From Siphonodentalium dalli (taxonomy: Eukaryota; Mollusca; Scaphopoda; Gadilida; Siphonodentaliidae): DNA of 64,000 nt. This document shows, in pieces, positions 50,001-56,568 of the stretch; positions within the stretch are counted from its first letter, which is position 1, and every line of letters starts with the position of its first letter. The notes under the pieces are model-generated. The model was not told the DNA's origin. It was given only the letters and a program-made list of their open reading frames with translations, and did no database searches. The stretch covers positions 24,802,991 through 24,866,990 of the forward strand of contig CP136061.1 of NCBI GenBank assembly GCA_032622095.1. The letters are read 5' to 3'. The position numbers and the translations under genes are program-made.

Positions 50001-53000
50001 GGAGAAGAACTGCATTCATTGATGTCTGGAATCGAGAGATTGAAAATTACAGAACGTCTGTTGCGCCCTATATATGTAGAAGGATAATACTAATAATTGA
50101 TAGTTCTGATATAGCTGCTAGCCGGCTGGTGCTAGTTTAGATTAATCCCAGATTAGTGCGAGTCTACATATAGATAAATCCCATATTAGTGCTAGTCTAT
50201 ATGTAGATTAATCCAGATTAGTCTAGTATAGAAATAACTGCCACTAACCTGTACCGCATGTCGTGCCGGAGTATCCGTCTCTACATGTGCAATTATAGCC
50301 AAAATTTTGACGTGATCGGTTCATTCTTGTTGGCTACAGTTGTGATCAAAATTTAACACTGAACCCTATGGAGATTTTAGTACTTTGAATAAATGGCGCC
50401 ATTTTGCGTATGATGATATGCGCGTACTGATATTCCTAAAAATTACTAAGTATGCAATATAGACGTAGTTTAAAAAAGAATGGATGTGATCAGATTATTC
50501 TTGTTGACTACAGTTGCGATCAAATTTTAACACTGAACCCTATATAGAATTTCGTGTTATGCTCAAACGTTGATTGTAATATCACTTATTGGCAATCGTG
50601 CGCAACTATATATGAAGATCAACACTCGTGTTTGACCCACTCTAACTATCCGTGATTTAATGGATGCAATATATGATATAGTTATGCCTCAAGATACAGT
50701 AATTGGCAAAAGTTAGTGTCGAATGGTTTTGTAATTTCGATAATATGCAGTATGTTGAATCAAACGAAAATATTCCCAACAAGACTGAAGTTTCACGATG
50801 TGATTACATATTAAGTTATTGTTTTATTTGATACTTGTCTGTCTTGTTGTCAACTGACGCCACATCGTTGACCATAACGGGATGTAGTGTCACAAGTACA
50901 CATGTATATATGGTAGAGGTATATATGGTAGTTGTTCATCCTCATTAACTCAATCGTTGTCATCGGAGTCTGTCCCACATACACTGGGAGAATCTGTGTT
51001 TTCGCAGAATTTATGCTACTGATAAATGGACATTTTGGTGCAGCTGAGTTCTTTACTGCAGCGGTATAGGCGTTGCTTTCACACTTCCAATGCCAATTAC
51101 ATTTGGCGAACTTAGGTACAGCGACTGAAACCCAACATTCACCAACACTATTCTAACCACACTTAATCTCCACGCTTCGTGTATAGCTGTTTTAAATCAA
51201 GTAAATTCGAATTTCAAATAAAATAGATAGTAATGAGTAAAATAGATATCAACTAGAGTAGGTGCTTGGTAACCGTTAGTGATGAGCTATCGGGTGACAA
51301 AGTCTCCCGATCTTATAATGACCAGCGGCCTATGCAGAACATGGCTGCATAGTTTTAGACATACATTTGCCCAACTTTGAACAAAACCAGCACCGTGTGA
51401 TTAGACACTGACTAAATTAAGGCAATACCAATGAATTATTAGTACACCATTGTGGTATTTGATTAGCAACCGTTGCTAACCTTAATTAAGACATTTGGTT
51501 CAATCTGACGGCCAGGTATGTTTCAAATTTCACATGTGGGTATTAACTTCAACACATCACCACGCGCCGACCAACAAATGGGACACCATAGACCTAGCCA
51601 TCGCCACTCCATCCATCGCAACGAAAGGACGCCTGTGCCATATAGGCGACGTCTCCAGTGACCACATACACGTACACATAAGATCCAGCAATGCCTCAAC
51701 CGACCGCCACCCAAAACAAAACCCTCCGCCGCAACCTAAATAAAGCCAACTGGGACAGTTTCCGACAGCAAATCACCAACATCATAGACAACTCACCCAT
51801 CACATCAACCTGCGACATAGACGCGTCATACCAGCACCTATCCCAAACCCTCGAATCAGCCCTAGACACAGCATGTCCGAAACAACCAGTCAACACCACA
51901 GCATGGCGAGTCTCACCCGAAACTCTGAAAATGATCCGACTTAAACGCAAGCTAAGACGACTCCAGCAGAAAAACCCAAACGACATATACTACAGAAATC
52001 TATACAACAACATTAACAGACAAGTTAAAGCGGTAGTCAAAAAAGAAAAACAAGCATCATGGCAGCGGGCGACAATCGAACTAGGCGAAAAAAGTATGAA
52101 CAGAAACTTCTGGAGCACCTTCAAATCCCTTACCGGCACAGGCAAAAACAACAACAGCACAGAAAAACCCCTCAAAAACACACGACGGCAGTCTAACCTA
52201 AGGAGACAAAGAAAAATCTGAAGCCTTCGCCGACAACCTTCAAAAATCCATAACACCCACAAGGCCCAGCCTACGACGACGCCTCCAAAGCAACAGGAAA
52301 AAAAACAATACAGACTATCAACATCAAGATAGACAACGAGACCGTCCAAGCATCCAACCAAGCCATCCTACTAGGAATCATCCTAGACCAACGAATGACC
52401 CTCGCGGCGCACATGAAAAAGGTCGCCGACAAAGCCAGAAAAAGAACAAACCTGCTAAGTTGTCTCAGAGGTACCGACTGGGGAACCAACAGCCAGACCA
52501 TTATCAACCTCTTCAAACTATACGTCCGCCCAGTAATGGAGTACGGCGCGCCCATAATCGCAGCAGCCTCCAACAGCTCCATCGACAACCTGCAGAAAGT
52601 CCCCCAAAAAACCCTCCGCATCGCCTTTCATCAGCCATTCATCACACCAAACCAAGCCCTCCACGATGCAGCATACTTACCTACGATGAAACAACAACTA
52701 ACCGAATTCAGGAACCAGACCCTCGCCAGAATAGACAACAGCCCACTCATCCAAGAACCCCACCTGCGAAACCAGCTGCTCACCACCAAAAAGACCAAGT
52801 CCATCCTAGAAATCGACAACACCGATAGACCCAAGCAACCGTCAACCAAGCCAACCAACAGCCCAACCACCAGCCAGCCAAGAACCCCATCAGCCCAACG
52901 CCAAGACAGCCTCCAACCACTCCAGCTCATCGCCAGCAACACCTCCATCCAAGCGCACAAGACACACGCCAGCAGTACCCCATCCAAACATCAACCAACG

Positions 53001-56000
53001 CATCAGCCTTATAGCCAACCAACCAACAGCCACACCAACCAGACATCCAGCCTAAGCCCCACATCAGCCACATCCCAAGCCAACCCACAAGCCTCATCCC
53101 CAGCGAGAGTTTTGACAACAGCCATTCCAAACAAGACAATTCAAGTAAGGGTGAAGGGAATTGCACAATGCGTTCCGACCATCCTATCCGGCCTGTGGCC
53201 GGAAACTACCCAATCGACAGGTATTAACTTAATCGGAAACGCAAACACTGGCGTTGAATTTCGACCCTATATATAAGCTATAATTGCAATTTCCATTGAG
53301 TTCCCGGCAGTTGCCTAGACTAAGTTTCTCGATCTTATAATGATCAATGGCCCATGGGAACAAACATGTACAGTTTCATAACTATGTCACCATTTGAACA
53401 TAACTAAATTAACCAATACCACCCGACTATAGACACTATCTAATTTACGGCGAAATACCACGTCACAGGGTGGTGATCGGTTCAAAGCCAAGTTTATTAT
53501 TGGGGCAGAATCCGCAGAACGATCCATTAAGCCTAAGTCGATGGTTTGTTCACAACAGATGGAGTCATGATACATTGTGAAGGATGATGGAATGGTCATC
53601 TAAACTATGTTCTTCGACACAGTATTGTCCCCACACTGTGTCACTTGCATCTTAATGTGTTGTACAATATATAAGACCAACTACATAATGCACATATATG
53701 ACTTCTTATAAATAAATTATCTCTTAGAAAGTGTCCAGAGATGTCTTGCCTATTTATACTGACAATTTGTGTCTATTCTTGTGGCAAAGGATTTGAGGGC
53801 GTGAATTGTTATGTTGACTAAGATGTTAATTTAGTATGTGAAACATGAATCCCGCGGGATGTATAGAGTGGACGGAGAAATTGTCTTCTTTATCATCAGA
53901 TGAACATAATTTAAACTCCCAATTTGGATGAACCCGATCAGGACTTGTAGAACAACCATATATGCCGCAATAAATATGAAAATTCTACCAGCCTATTCAC
54001 ATGTATAGCTAAACATATCATTGGCATAGATGAGTGGTTGTAGTTGTTATATTGATGTTGGTCTGGTTTCTCCAAATGTATTACTAACACAAAATGATCC
54101 ATAAGCACCATAGCTTGGCATGAAAATAAAACAAAAAACCTACATGACCGAACAATTTTAACAGACAGTGGCTTACACTTACATAGATATGACTCGCAAA
54201 TGTGTTAGCACACAACTCCGTATTATGCAGTACTTCATCCTGGCAATAAACATTAATGTTGTCAATTGATGAAAAAACACCATAAATCAATTTACAGCGA
54301 CATCCTGAAACTTTAGTCTTGATAAACATTACATTTGTAGAACAGTGGACATTATCACTGAAGCACATGGTTTTATATGATTGATGTGAACCAAATTGTG
54401 ATCAAATACTGCATCTTGTCGCCTGACTGTATTGCAAGTTACTTTTGTAAAATCACATGTAGTTACAGTGGATTACACGTCAGAGCTATGCTATATGATA
54501 GCCATTACATTCCATCACTGTGAACATTTGAGTAAATTGTCAAACTCTCTTTAGGGTCCAACGTCAAATTTTGATCGCAACTGTAGTACTGTACCCACGG
54601 AGACTTATCTGACAACACCAATATTCTCAAAAATACATTTCAGAGTCACAATTGATATATGTGCATAATTTCAACTCGCACAATTCATGATAAGACTAAT
54701 CATGTTAGTTAATGTGTAATCAGGATTAATATATTGTGTATAATCAGGAAACGCTCTTTAAATACTTAAAATCTTAAAACCGTCCAAACAATTTGTTTCC
54801 ACTAACATGTCAGACTGGAAATAAGTCAACTCTGAAAGTAGACCGCCATATTTGAAACTTTTGTTAATTTCAGCTCGTACAGTCCACCAGAAGGTCAGTT
54901 ATGAGGATTAATATTTGCATAATAAGTAAACGCTCTTTAAATTCTTAAAACAGTCCAAAAACACATTTTTTCCAATAAAATTTCAACTGGACACAGGCAA
55001 ACTCTGAAAGTAGACACGCTATTTATAAATAAACCGTTCGCATGTCGTCTTTGACATTCCGAAATTGCGCGACCGATTTTTTCGACCAAAGGAATCTGAC
55101 TTGTGAAATCAGCGAGTGTGGGGGTAGGGTTAGCTTTTCTGTAATATCTTTACCAAAAATTGATGTAACGAAGTTTTGTTTGTGACATATGATCAACATA
55201 TACTTGTCGATTGTTCATGTTCGTCTATATGTGATGTAGCTGATTTTAAGAATATACAATACCTTAATATTTGGGAAAGAAAATTGAAAATGAAGTCATA
55301 AATACAATTCATCTGATGATTTTATGATAACATTTCACATTAAGATATGTAATTATGAAATTTATGGCAAGATCTGTCCATGTTTTTCGATTTCCGGCAA
55401 CAAAGAAAGCCACTTACCGAACTTGCTATGCGTAATAGCATGTTTTTATTACCAGGTGGACGGGGAAAAAATAGAAGGGTACACAAACAAAAGCCCCACA
55501 CAAACATGTTTCCACTAAAATATCAAGCTGGAAACAGGTAGATTCTGAAAATAGACACACTGGTGGTATAGAAACCGTTCTCATACCGCTTTTAACATTC
55601 CGAAAACGCGCGACCACTTTTTTCGACATAAGGAATCCGACTACAACCCACTTTTGGATGCTGTAATTCCCCCGAAGAGCGTGTGTAGGGTTTGTGAGTT
55701 TGTTAGTAGATTACTTTCTGCCCATACACATGTGGTGTTTGCCTACTGTGCCTACTGTGTATGGGGTGGATGCCATCGCAGCAAGAAGCAAAGCCCTCCA
55801 TTCATACTAATAATTGATAGTTCTTATATAGCTGCTAGCCGTCTAGGACTAGTTTAGATTAATCCCAGATTCGAGCTAGTCTACATCATATAGATTACAT
55901 GTAGATTTATCCCAGATTAGTGCCAGTCTACATGTAGATTAATACAGATTAGTCTAGTATAGTAATAACTGTCACTAACCTGTACCACATGTCGTACCGG

Positions 56001-56408
56001 AGTATCCGTCACTGCATGCGCAATTATAACCGTTAATGAGGTCGGTGCATAACCCGGAATTCTGGCATGGAGAAGAACTGCATTCATTGATGTCTAGAAT
56101 CGAGAGATTGAAAATTATCCAACGCCCGGATATATCTAGTGGTAACAATCTCATCTACACACAACATACACACGAAAGCGATTGCTTTCAATTTACGTTT
56201 TGTTCTAGTCTATATGGTCAGGCGATGGTCGCGCACATGAGTATAAGACAAAAACAAAAAAGTGAGATAGTATTATGTATACATAACCACAAACCTGTCG
56301 CACATGTCGTGTCTGAGAATCCGTCAACGCATGCGCAGGTATATCGGTTCACGATATCACTGCATGTTCCGGCGTTCTGACACGGAGAAGAACTGCATTC
56401 GTCGATGT
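23252..56408 (-). CDS. Multi-EGF gene segment: array of 14 EGF-like exons (partial gene)
   Basis: Fourteen 114-bp exons (each listed separately) encode a 38-aa calcium-binding EGF-like domain. Each exon begins after an AG acceptor with AC ATC/ATT and ends TGC GGT/GGG ACA G before a GT donor (GTTAGTG), so every exon is phase 1-1 and any number can splice in frame. The domain has the D-I-D/N-E-C start and D-x4-Y spacing of cbEGF domains. It also has C-S-S-S-P-C, fitting the POGLUT O-glucose consensus, and C-S-x-G-Y-S-G-T-T-C, fitting the EOGT O-GlcNAc consensus. The O-fucose consensus is present only in the exon at 56295-56408. The product would be extracellular, in the style of fibropellin/Notch-like multi-EGF proteins. 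No signal peptide, transmembrane segment or non-EGF exon is visible, so both gene ends lie outside the window or are lost in the satellite to the left. Confidence 0.8.
23366..25092 (-). other. Intron block between EGF exons 2 and 1 (prototype intron without insertions)
   Basis: The least disturbed copy of the intron shared by all units. It holds a pair of diverged direct repeats (24,325-24,460 and 24,690-24,790, both starting ACGCACGATTAT). It also has a strong hairpin at 24,811-24,863 and the word GAATGAC at about 24,065, where the isolated alpha ORF copy is joined in another unit. Apparent ORFs are not gene-like. Confidence 0.7.
24811..24863. repeat. Conserved intronic hairpin (representative of seven copies)
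   Basis: AATGGAAGGGGAATAACTC, a short AT spacer, then GAGTTATTCCCCTCCATT: an 18-bp stem with one bulge. The same hairpin lies about 230-280 bp 3' of the donor of each type-A exon: near 27,726, 30,465, 33,342, 37,040, 41,097 and 49,632. It could be an old MITE trapped in the ancestral intron or a conserved RNA structure. Confidence 0.75.
25093..25206 (-). CDS. EGF-like exon 2 (type A)
   Basis: Reads [16 protein letters not shown] and ends [12 protein letters not shown], six cysteines, no stop. Acceptor ATTCCAG, donor GTTAGTG. A poly(A)-signal-bearing ORF tail (alpha copy 1) ends only about 60 bp upstream of the acceptor. Confidence 0.87.
25270..26396 (-). pseudogene. Alpha ORF, copy 1 (unknown protein; one nonsense codon)
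   Basis: Minus-strand frame from the ATG at 26,225: hydrophobic N-terminus ([20 protein letters not shown]), a middle with YRTVP and [11 protein letters not shown], a basic [12 protein letters not shown] segment, an acidic Pro/Asp-rich middle ([14 protein letters not shown]), a Ser/Thr/Asn tract, a TAA at 25,621-25,623, then in the same frame [12 protein letters not shown] (helical), a poly-Thr tract from an (ACA)n microsatellite, and a Lys/Arg-rich tail. A 3' region with a hairpin and AATAAAG near 25,270 follows. Upstream of the ATG is TTTTTGTACTTGGCAG, acceptor-like, so a 5' exon may exist. Family not recognised. In this copy the tail stop is lost and the frame runs on to 25,200. Confidence 0.5.
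25455..25562. repeat. (TTG)n-type microsatellite inside alpha copy 1
   Basis: GTTGTTGTTGTT runs with occasional GCT/GAT triplets, coding poly-Thr on the minus strand. Shorter or longer versions occur at 28,384-28,490 and 31,120-31,190; the isolated copy at 42.7 kb lacks it. Confidence 0.9.
26397..27140 (-). CDS. Beta ORF, copy 1 (unknown protein, paralogue of alpha; possibly 5'-truncated)
   Basis: Open from about 27,140 to 26,515 on the minus strand: a basic [14 protein letters not shown] start, then [34 protein letters not shown], a Ser/Asn-rich linker, a charged helix ([18 protein letters not shown]), an Ala-rich stretch and a Lys/Arg tail. It lines up with alpha from alpha's RRRRDA segment to the end; the hydrophobic N-terminus of alpha has no counterpart, because sequence matching the EGF intron begins right before the ATGAAGAAGAAGGG. 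The 3' region has GGGCTACGCCCC (hairpin) and AATAAAG near 26,410. Here a 6-bp difference alters the last residues. Function unknown; the tail resembles a nuclear signal. Confidence 0.45.
28006..28119 (-). CDS. EGF-like exon 3 (type A)
   Basis: Same protein as exon 2, intact, six cysteines, same splice sites. Part of a 2.7-2.9 kb unit present three times (exons 2, 3, 4). Confidence 0.87.
28180..29132 (-). pseudogene. Alpha ORF, copy 2 (internal deletion)
   Basis: Same layout as alpha copy 1, but about 190 bp coding the acidic Pro/Asp-rich middle are missing at about 28,610. The junction lies in GGTGCTGGTGGGAGG, a short-repeat context. The deletion shifts frame, giving a 178-codon ORF with an artefactual Gln-rich end. 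The TAA in the helical part is shared with copy 1. The end stop (KKKSKKK then TAA, near 28,347) is intact here and shows the normal C-terminus. Confidence 0.5.
29133..29885 (-). CDS. Beta ORF, copy 2 (intact from its first Met)
   Basis: 181 codons from the Met at 29,839 to a stop at 29,294; open upstream to the intron junction at about 29,885. Ends [12 protein letters not shown], parallel to the alpha end KRKKKSKKK. It is the best copy of the family. Features are as in beta copy 1: acidic DLPEVP segment, PPRTPEF-like motif, charged helix [13 protein letters not shown], basic tail. No known domain recognised; nuclear or DNA/RNA-binding is only a guess from the tail. Confidence 0.5.
29886..30744 (-). 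other. Intron block 5' of beta copy 2 and 3' of EGF exon 4
   Basis: Near-identical to 27,140-28,005: the paired ACGCACGATTAT-type direct repeats, the hairpin at about 30,465-30,516 and the exon 4 donor. No gene. Confidence 0.65.
30745..30858 (-). CDS. EGF-like exon 4 (type A)
   Basis: Intact, six cysteines; differs by DLVDGY instead of DLVNGY between Cys3 and Cys4. Third unit of the triplication. Confidence 0.86.
30925..32012 (-). pseudogene. Alpha ORF, copy 3 (nonsense and frameshift)
   Basis: Starts with the same hydrophobic N-terminus (Met at 31,843) but hits a stop at 31,613 after DQAKKK (a single G-to-T-type change relative to copy 1). The poly-G tract at 31,514-31,526 has changed length and shifts frame. 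The acidic middle is present (31,542-31,246) and ends at the same TAA as copies 1 and 2. Upstream repeat words and the 3' AATAAAG are conserved. Confidence 0.5.
32013..32765 (-). pseudogene. Beta ORF, copy 3 (frameshifted)
   Basis: Matches beta copies 1 and 2. An extra GC at about 32,462 shifts the frame in the middle of the DLPEVP-to-PPRTPEF segment, and a short stretch coding RPDDP is lost near 32,620. The helical region and basic tail ([10 protein letters not shown]) remain in the original frame. Confidence 0.5.
33622..33735 (-). CDS. EGF-like exon 5 (type A)
   Basis: Intact; has Y-Y instead of Y-N before Cys4. Paired with type-B exon 6 at a distance of 337 bp start to start. Confidence 0.86.
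33841..33936. repeat. 33-bp minisatellite remnant between exons 5 and 6 (about 3 units)
   Basis: Same unit as the array at 22,046-23,236; lies in the short A-B intron, preceded by AGAAGGATAATAC and a TAATAATTGATAG word. Confidence 0.9.
33959..34072 (-). CDS. EGF-like exon 6 (type B)
   Basis: Intact six-cysteine exon; reads [10 protein letters not shown] near its end, so the EOGT-type G-x-(S/T)-G is lost (G to V). Splice sites as in exon 1. Confidence 0.85.
34600..36085. mobile_element. TTAA-flanked inverted-repeat element (piggyBac-type, non-autonomous), 1,486 bp
   Basis: Terminal inverted repeat AGGTACTCAATCCGA at the left end and its reverse complement at the right end, flanked by TTAA at 34,596-34,599 and 36,086-36,089. 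The empty site in another intron copy (about 23,838, CACTTAAATTTCGGG) has a single TTAA, confirming insertion. A second inverted pair lies inside (about 34,868-34,912 and 35,936-35,980, CTAGAAATGTGGTGCTCT and complement). The word CACCGGAAT recurs at least four times, possibly a transposase-binding repeat. No ORF above 75 codons, so it needs a transposase in trans. Confidence 0.85.
36090..37315 (-). other. Intron block between EGF exons 7 and 6
   Basis: Continuation of the shared intron after the TTAA element; contains the paired ACGCACG-type direct repeats and the hairpin at about 37,040-37,092. An A-rich run at 36,757-36,780 is a local slippage. No gene. Confidence 0.6.
37316..37429 (-). 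CDS. EGF-like exon 7 (type A)
   Basis: Intact; reads GYSGTICGT at the end (T to I). Acceptor ATTCCAG. Confidence 0.86.
37478..37712 (-). pseudogene. 3'-end remnant related to the alpha/beta family (gamma)
   Basis: On the minus strand this shows the same 3' signature as alpha and beta: GGGTTGTAG, a GC hairpin (GGGCTGACAGCCC), TTTCAAATCTTCCCGGG and then GTATTATCCTTCT. The upstream part differs from both and has no clear coding. A second copy lies at 55,640-55,828 without the final hairpin part. It suggests a third family member inserted at the same place in an A-B intron. Confidence 0.45.
37741..37852. repeat. 33-bp minisatellite remnant between exons 7 and 8
   Basis: About 3 degenerate units. 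Confidence 0.85.
37872..37985 (-). CDS. EGF-like exon 8 (type B with type-A patches)
   Basis: Intact. Sequence near the donor (TGTCCCGC) and in the middle (AGCCATTAACG) is type A, while the acceptor side (GACATGGAG, ATTCTAG) is type B: a mosaic consistent with gene conversion between exons. Confidence 0.85.
37986..38594 (-). other. Intron 3' of the hAT-like element, exon 8 side
   Basis: Shared type-B intron sequence, parallel to 23,366-23,900. No gene. Confidence 0.55.
38602..40249. mobile_element. hAT-like non-autonomous element, 1,648 bp, with G-tract termini
   Basis: Left end CAGGGGGG...TAATAAATTATTTGCAG and right end (reverse complement) AGGGGG...TAGTAAAATATTTGCCG, both followed by GAAGGTATGCCG: inverted repeats of about 40 bp. 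A 7-bp direct repeat CATCTGA flanks it (38,595-38,601 and 40,250-40,256), and other intron copies carry one CATCTGA at this point. The CAGGGG start and 7-8 bp target duplication fit hAT elements. Inside is a diverged tandem duplication of about 365 bp (38,936-39,300 and 39,300-39,520 regions), with a further copy of its end at 39,935 after an unrelated insert at about 39,525-39,925. No transposase ORF. Confidence 0.75.
40250..41377 (-). other. Intron block between the hAT-like element and EGF exon 9
   Basis: Shared intron sequence with paired direct repeats and the hairpin at about 41,097-41,150; shortened relative to others. No gene. Confidence 0.55.
40977..41052. repeat. (TA)n microsatellite
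   Basis: About 38 TA repeats with one interruption. Confidence 0.97.
41378..41491 (-). CDS. EGF-like exon 9 (type A)
   Basis: Intact; Y-I before Cys4. Paired with exon 10 at 499 bp. Confidence 0.86.
41585..41858. repeat. 33-bp minisatellite between exons 9 and 10 (about 8 units)
   Basis: Same unit and the same CCCA/ACA variant alternation as the large array at 22 kb. Confidence 0.92.
41877..41990 (-). CDS. EGF-like exon 10 (type B)
   Basis: Intact. The acceptor side lost about 15 bp (the usual AATCGAGAGATTG word), but the remaining ATAATTTTCAG still gives an AG acceptor directly before the exon. Confidence 0.83.
41991..42690 (-). other. Intron from exon 10 to the isolated alpha copy
   Basis: Matches 23,366-24,070 closely (same small variants), then is interrupted after GGAATGAC at about 42,690 by alpha sequence. 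Confidence 0.6.
42688..43511 (-). pseudogene. Alpha ORF, copy 4 (isolated; 3'-truncated; lacks the shared nonsense codon)
   Basis: N-terminus from Met at 43,346 ([21 protein letters not shown]) to the basic segment is intact, then frameshifted by small deletions near 42,960. The acidic middle and helix continue in another frame to 42,690, reading [20 protein letters not shown] with no stop where copies 1-3 have TAA. The poly-Thr tract, basic tail and 3' region are missing: the sequence jumps to EGF intron at GAC shared by both. On the other side alpha-like sequence ends at GAGGAAATGAGA (about 43,511), the same 5' limit as in copies 1-3. Confidence 0.5.
43512..43968. other. Unassigned sequence with a small MITE
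   Basis: Starts with CCAATC and a GC-rich stretch followed by a GTAAGC donor-like word. It could be the promoter side of an alpha locus captured with copy 4, but no exon can be shown. Confidence 0.3.
43819..43922. mobile_element. MITE-like 104-bp inverted repeat
   Basis: CACGTGACACGTAGTTCA and the complement of TGAACTACGTGGCACGTG form arms of about 32 bp with few mismatches around an AT-rich centre. No target duplication clear. Confidence 0.65.
44535..45205. repeat. Tandem duplication of about 335 bp inside element copy A
   Basis: 44,535-44,870 and 44,875-45,205 agree closely (CTCACTTCATTCAGA, GACACTTGAGGATACAGG and others). The inverted copy B at 58.9-59.2 kb has one unit only. Confidence 0.85.
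45601..46102. mobile_element. MITE nested in element copy A
   Basis: Ends GTACCAGTCAAAAGAAGTGG and the complement of CCACTTCTTCTGACTGGTAC form inverted repeats. The interior is built of GCGCTTAATATTGCGA-like words in both orientations, able to form many short hairpins. In copy B one end survives at about 58,440-58,475, so the MITE predates the divergence of A and B. Confidence 0.75.
47107..48038 (+). mobile_element. 5' LTR (putative) of a Ty3/Gypsy-like retrotransposon
   Basis: The right limit is well placed: CTGTTACA at 48,031-48,038 is followed one base later by the primer-binding site. The left limit (TGTAGC at 47,107) is chosen because it mirrors GTTACA and starts TG; no second LTR exists in the window to confirm it. 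Confidence 0.5.
48040..48057 (+). promoter_or_regulatory. Primer-binding site, tRNA-Pro type
   Basis: TGGGGGCTCGTCCGGGAT is complementary to the 3' end of tRNA-Pro, the primer used by several retroviruses and retrotransposons. It lies just inside the LTR end and upstream of gag, as expected. Confidence 0.8.
48093..49291 (+). pseudogene. gag: gag (capsid) of a Ty3/Gypsy-like retrotransposon, frameshifted and 3'-truncated
   Basis: Two overlapping frames. The first (48,093-48,674, 193 codons) is a Ser/Asn/Gln-rich N-terminal region with no domain. The second (48,671-49,303) holds the capsid: [36 protein letters not shown], a helix-rich stretch and DKFIDGI, typical of the retrotransposon gag domain. 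The frames join at a run of six A at 48,627-48,632, where one more A would give a continuous gag, so a simple length change (or less likely a programmed shift) explains the split. At about 49,291 gag stops and EGF intron sequence begins at a shared AAATTATAG; zinc knuckle, pol and 3' LTR are absent. Confidence 0.8.
49292..49911 (-). other. Intron remnant after the retrotransposon, up to EGF exon 11
   Basis: Shared intron with the hairpin at about 49,632-49,685. The intron part normally lying before TTAATAAATTATAG (about 400 bp, as at 24,070-24,475) is missing, replaced by the alpha/element A/LTR-gag cluster. Confidence 0.6.
49912..50025 (-). CDS. EGF-like exon 11 (type A)
   Basis: Intact six-cysteine exon with GGTACGACATGC as in type B near the donor; paired with truncated exon 12 at 337 bp. 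Confidence 0.85.
50121..50226. repeat. 33-bp minisatellite remnant between exons 11 and 12
   Basis: About 3 units, closely matching the copy at 33,841-33,936. Confidence 0.88.
50249..50300 (-). pseudogene. EGF-like exon 12, truncated (type B)
   Basis: Only the C-terminal half (from about Tyr before Cys4 to the donor) remains; homology stops at 50,300 where AAAATTTTGACG begins. Its acceptor and first three cysteines are gone, so it cannot be spliced as an EGF exon. Confidence 0.85.
50301..51484. other. Unassigned insertion sequence left of the LINE fragment
   Basis: Holds a diverged direct repeat (about 50,306-50,400 and 50,484-50,560, CTACAGTTGYGATCAAA and ACACTGAACCCTAT) and an inverted match at 54,567-54,590, so a larger element of about 4.3 kb may span 50,301-54,600. 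No gene. Confidence 0.35.
51495..52221 (+). pseudogene. LINE fragment: endonuclease end and linker
   Basis: Two overlapping frames (51,495-51,743 and 51,691-52,221), separated by a frameshift near 51,700. The S-D-H endonuclease motif is intact here, unlike in the LINE at 10 kb, so the two are different lineages or differently aged. Confidence 0.7.
52297..53276 (+). pseudogene. LINE fragment: post-RT region
   Basis: Open for more than 320 codons. RT thumb-like start ([18 protein letters not shown]), [18 protein letters not shown] and [18 protein letters not shown], then low-complexity Ser/Thr/Gln/Pro. No RNase H or zinc knuckle seen before the end at 53,276. Confidence 0.7.
53277..55640. other. 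Gene-free AT-rich stretch with diverged repeats
   Basis: 53,325-53,420 resembles 51,300-51,400 (GATCTTATAATGA and flanks), giving a direct repeat on both sides of the LINE fragment. A second repeat (CGCTCTTTAAAT, CTCTGAAAGTAGAC, ACATTCCGAAA) occurs at about 54,745-54,860, 54,925-55,095 and, in part, 55,505-55,640. No supported gene. Confidence 0.5.
55640..55828 (-). pseudogene. Second gamma remnant
   Basis: Matches 37,548-37,712 (ACAACCCACTTTTGGATG, GTAGGGTTTGTGAGTTTGT, GCAAGAAGCAAAGCCC). The hairpin and GTATTATCCTTCT end are not present here. Confidence 0.45.
55838..55960. repeat. 33-bp minisatellite remnant left of exon 13
   Basis: About 3-4 degenerate units. Confidence 0.85.
55980..56093 (-). 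CDS. EGF-like exon 13 (type B)
   Basis: Intact; protein as exon 1. Type-A partner not found to its left, where the insertions lie. Confidence 0.85.
56295..56408 (-). CDS. EGF-like exon 14 (most divergent)
   Basis: Reads [19 protein letters not shown] and ends [12 protein letters not shown]. It keeps the cbEGF residues and O-glucose site and alone has C-x4-T-C, an O-fucose consensus; the EOGT-type motif is lost (G to D). Donor GTTTGTGG, acceptor TGATTTCAG. It is close (201 bp) to exon 13 and probably reflects the ancestral, unamplified exon set. Confidence 0.87.
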
Positions 56409-56568
56409 CTGAAATCATGAGGCGGAAATTAGACAGCCCCATGATTTATTCTTTGGGGTTTTATGTAGTTTTTAGCAGCCAGTGCTATATCACGACATTG
56501 CCATTTTTATTGATGGAGGGAAAATCCGTGCACTAAGGTAAATCTAATAAAGTCTGGAGTAAACTACA

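Larger units (their letters stand above)
51485..53276 (+). mobile_element. Deletion derivative of a second LINE (no reverse transcriptase core)
   Basis: Three coding pieces in order. 51,495-51,690 is the end of an APE-type endonuclease ([24 protein letters not shown] with the catalytic S-D-H). 51,691-52,290 is the linker ([34 protein letters not shown] with a frameshift near 52,215). 52,297-53,276 is the region after the RT palm ([31 protein letters not shown]) and a long Ser/Thr/Pro-rich end. The whole RT palm, roughly 700 bp in a full element, is missing near 52,290. The strand is strongly A+C-rich, unlike the AT-rich surroundings. Probably an I/Jockey-group LINE. Confidence 0.75.
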
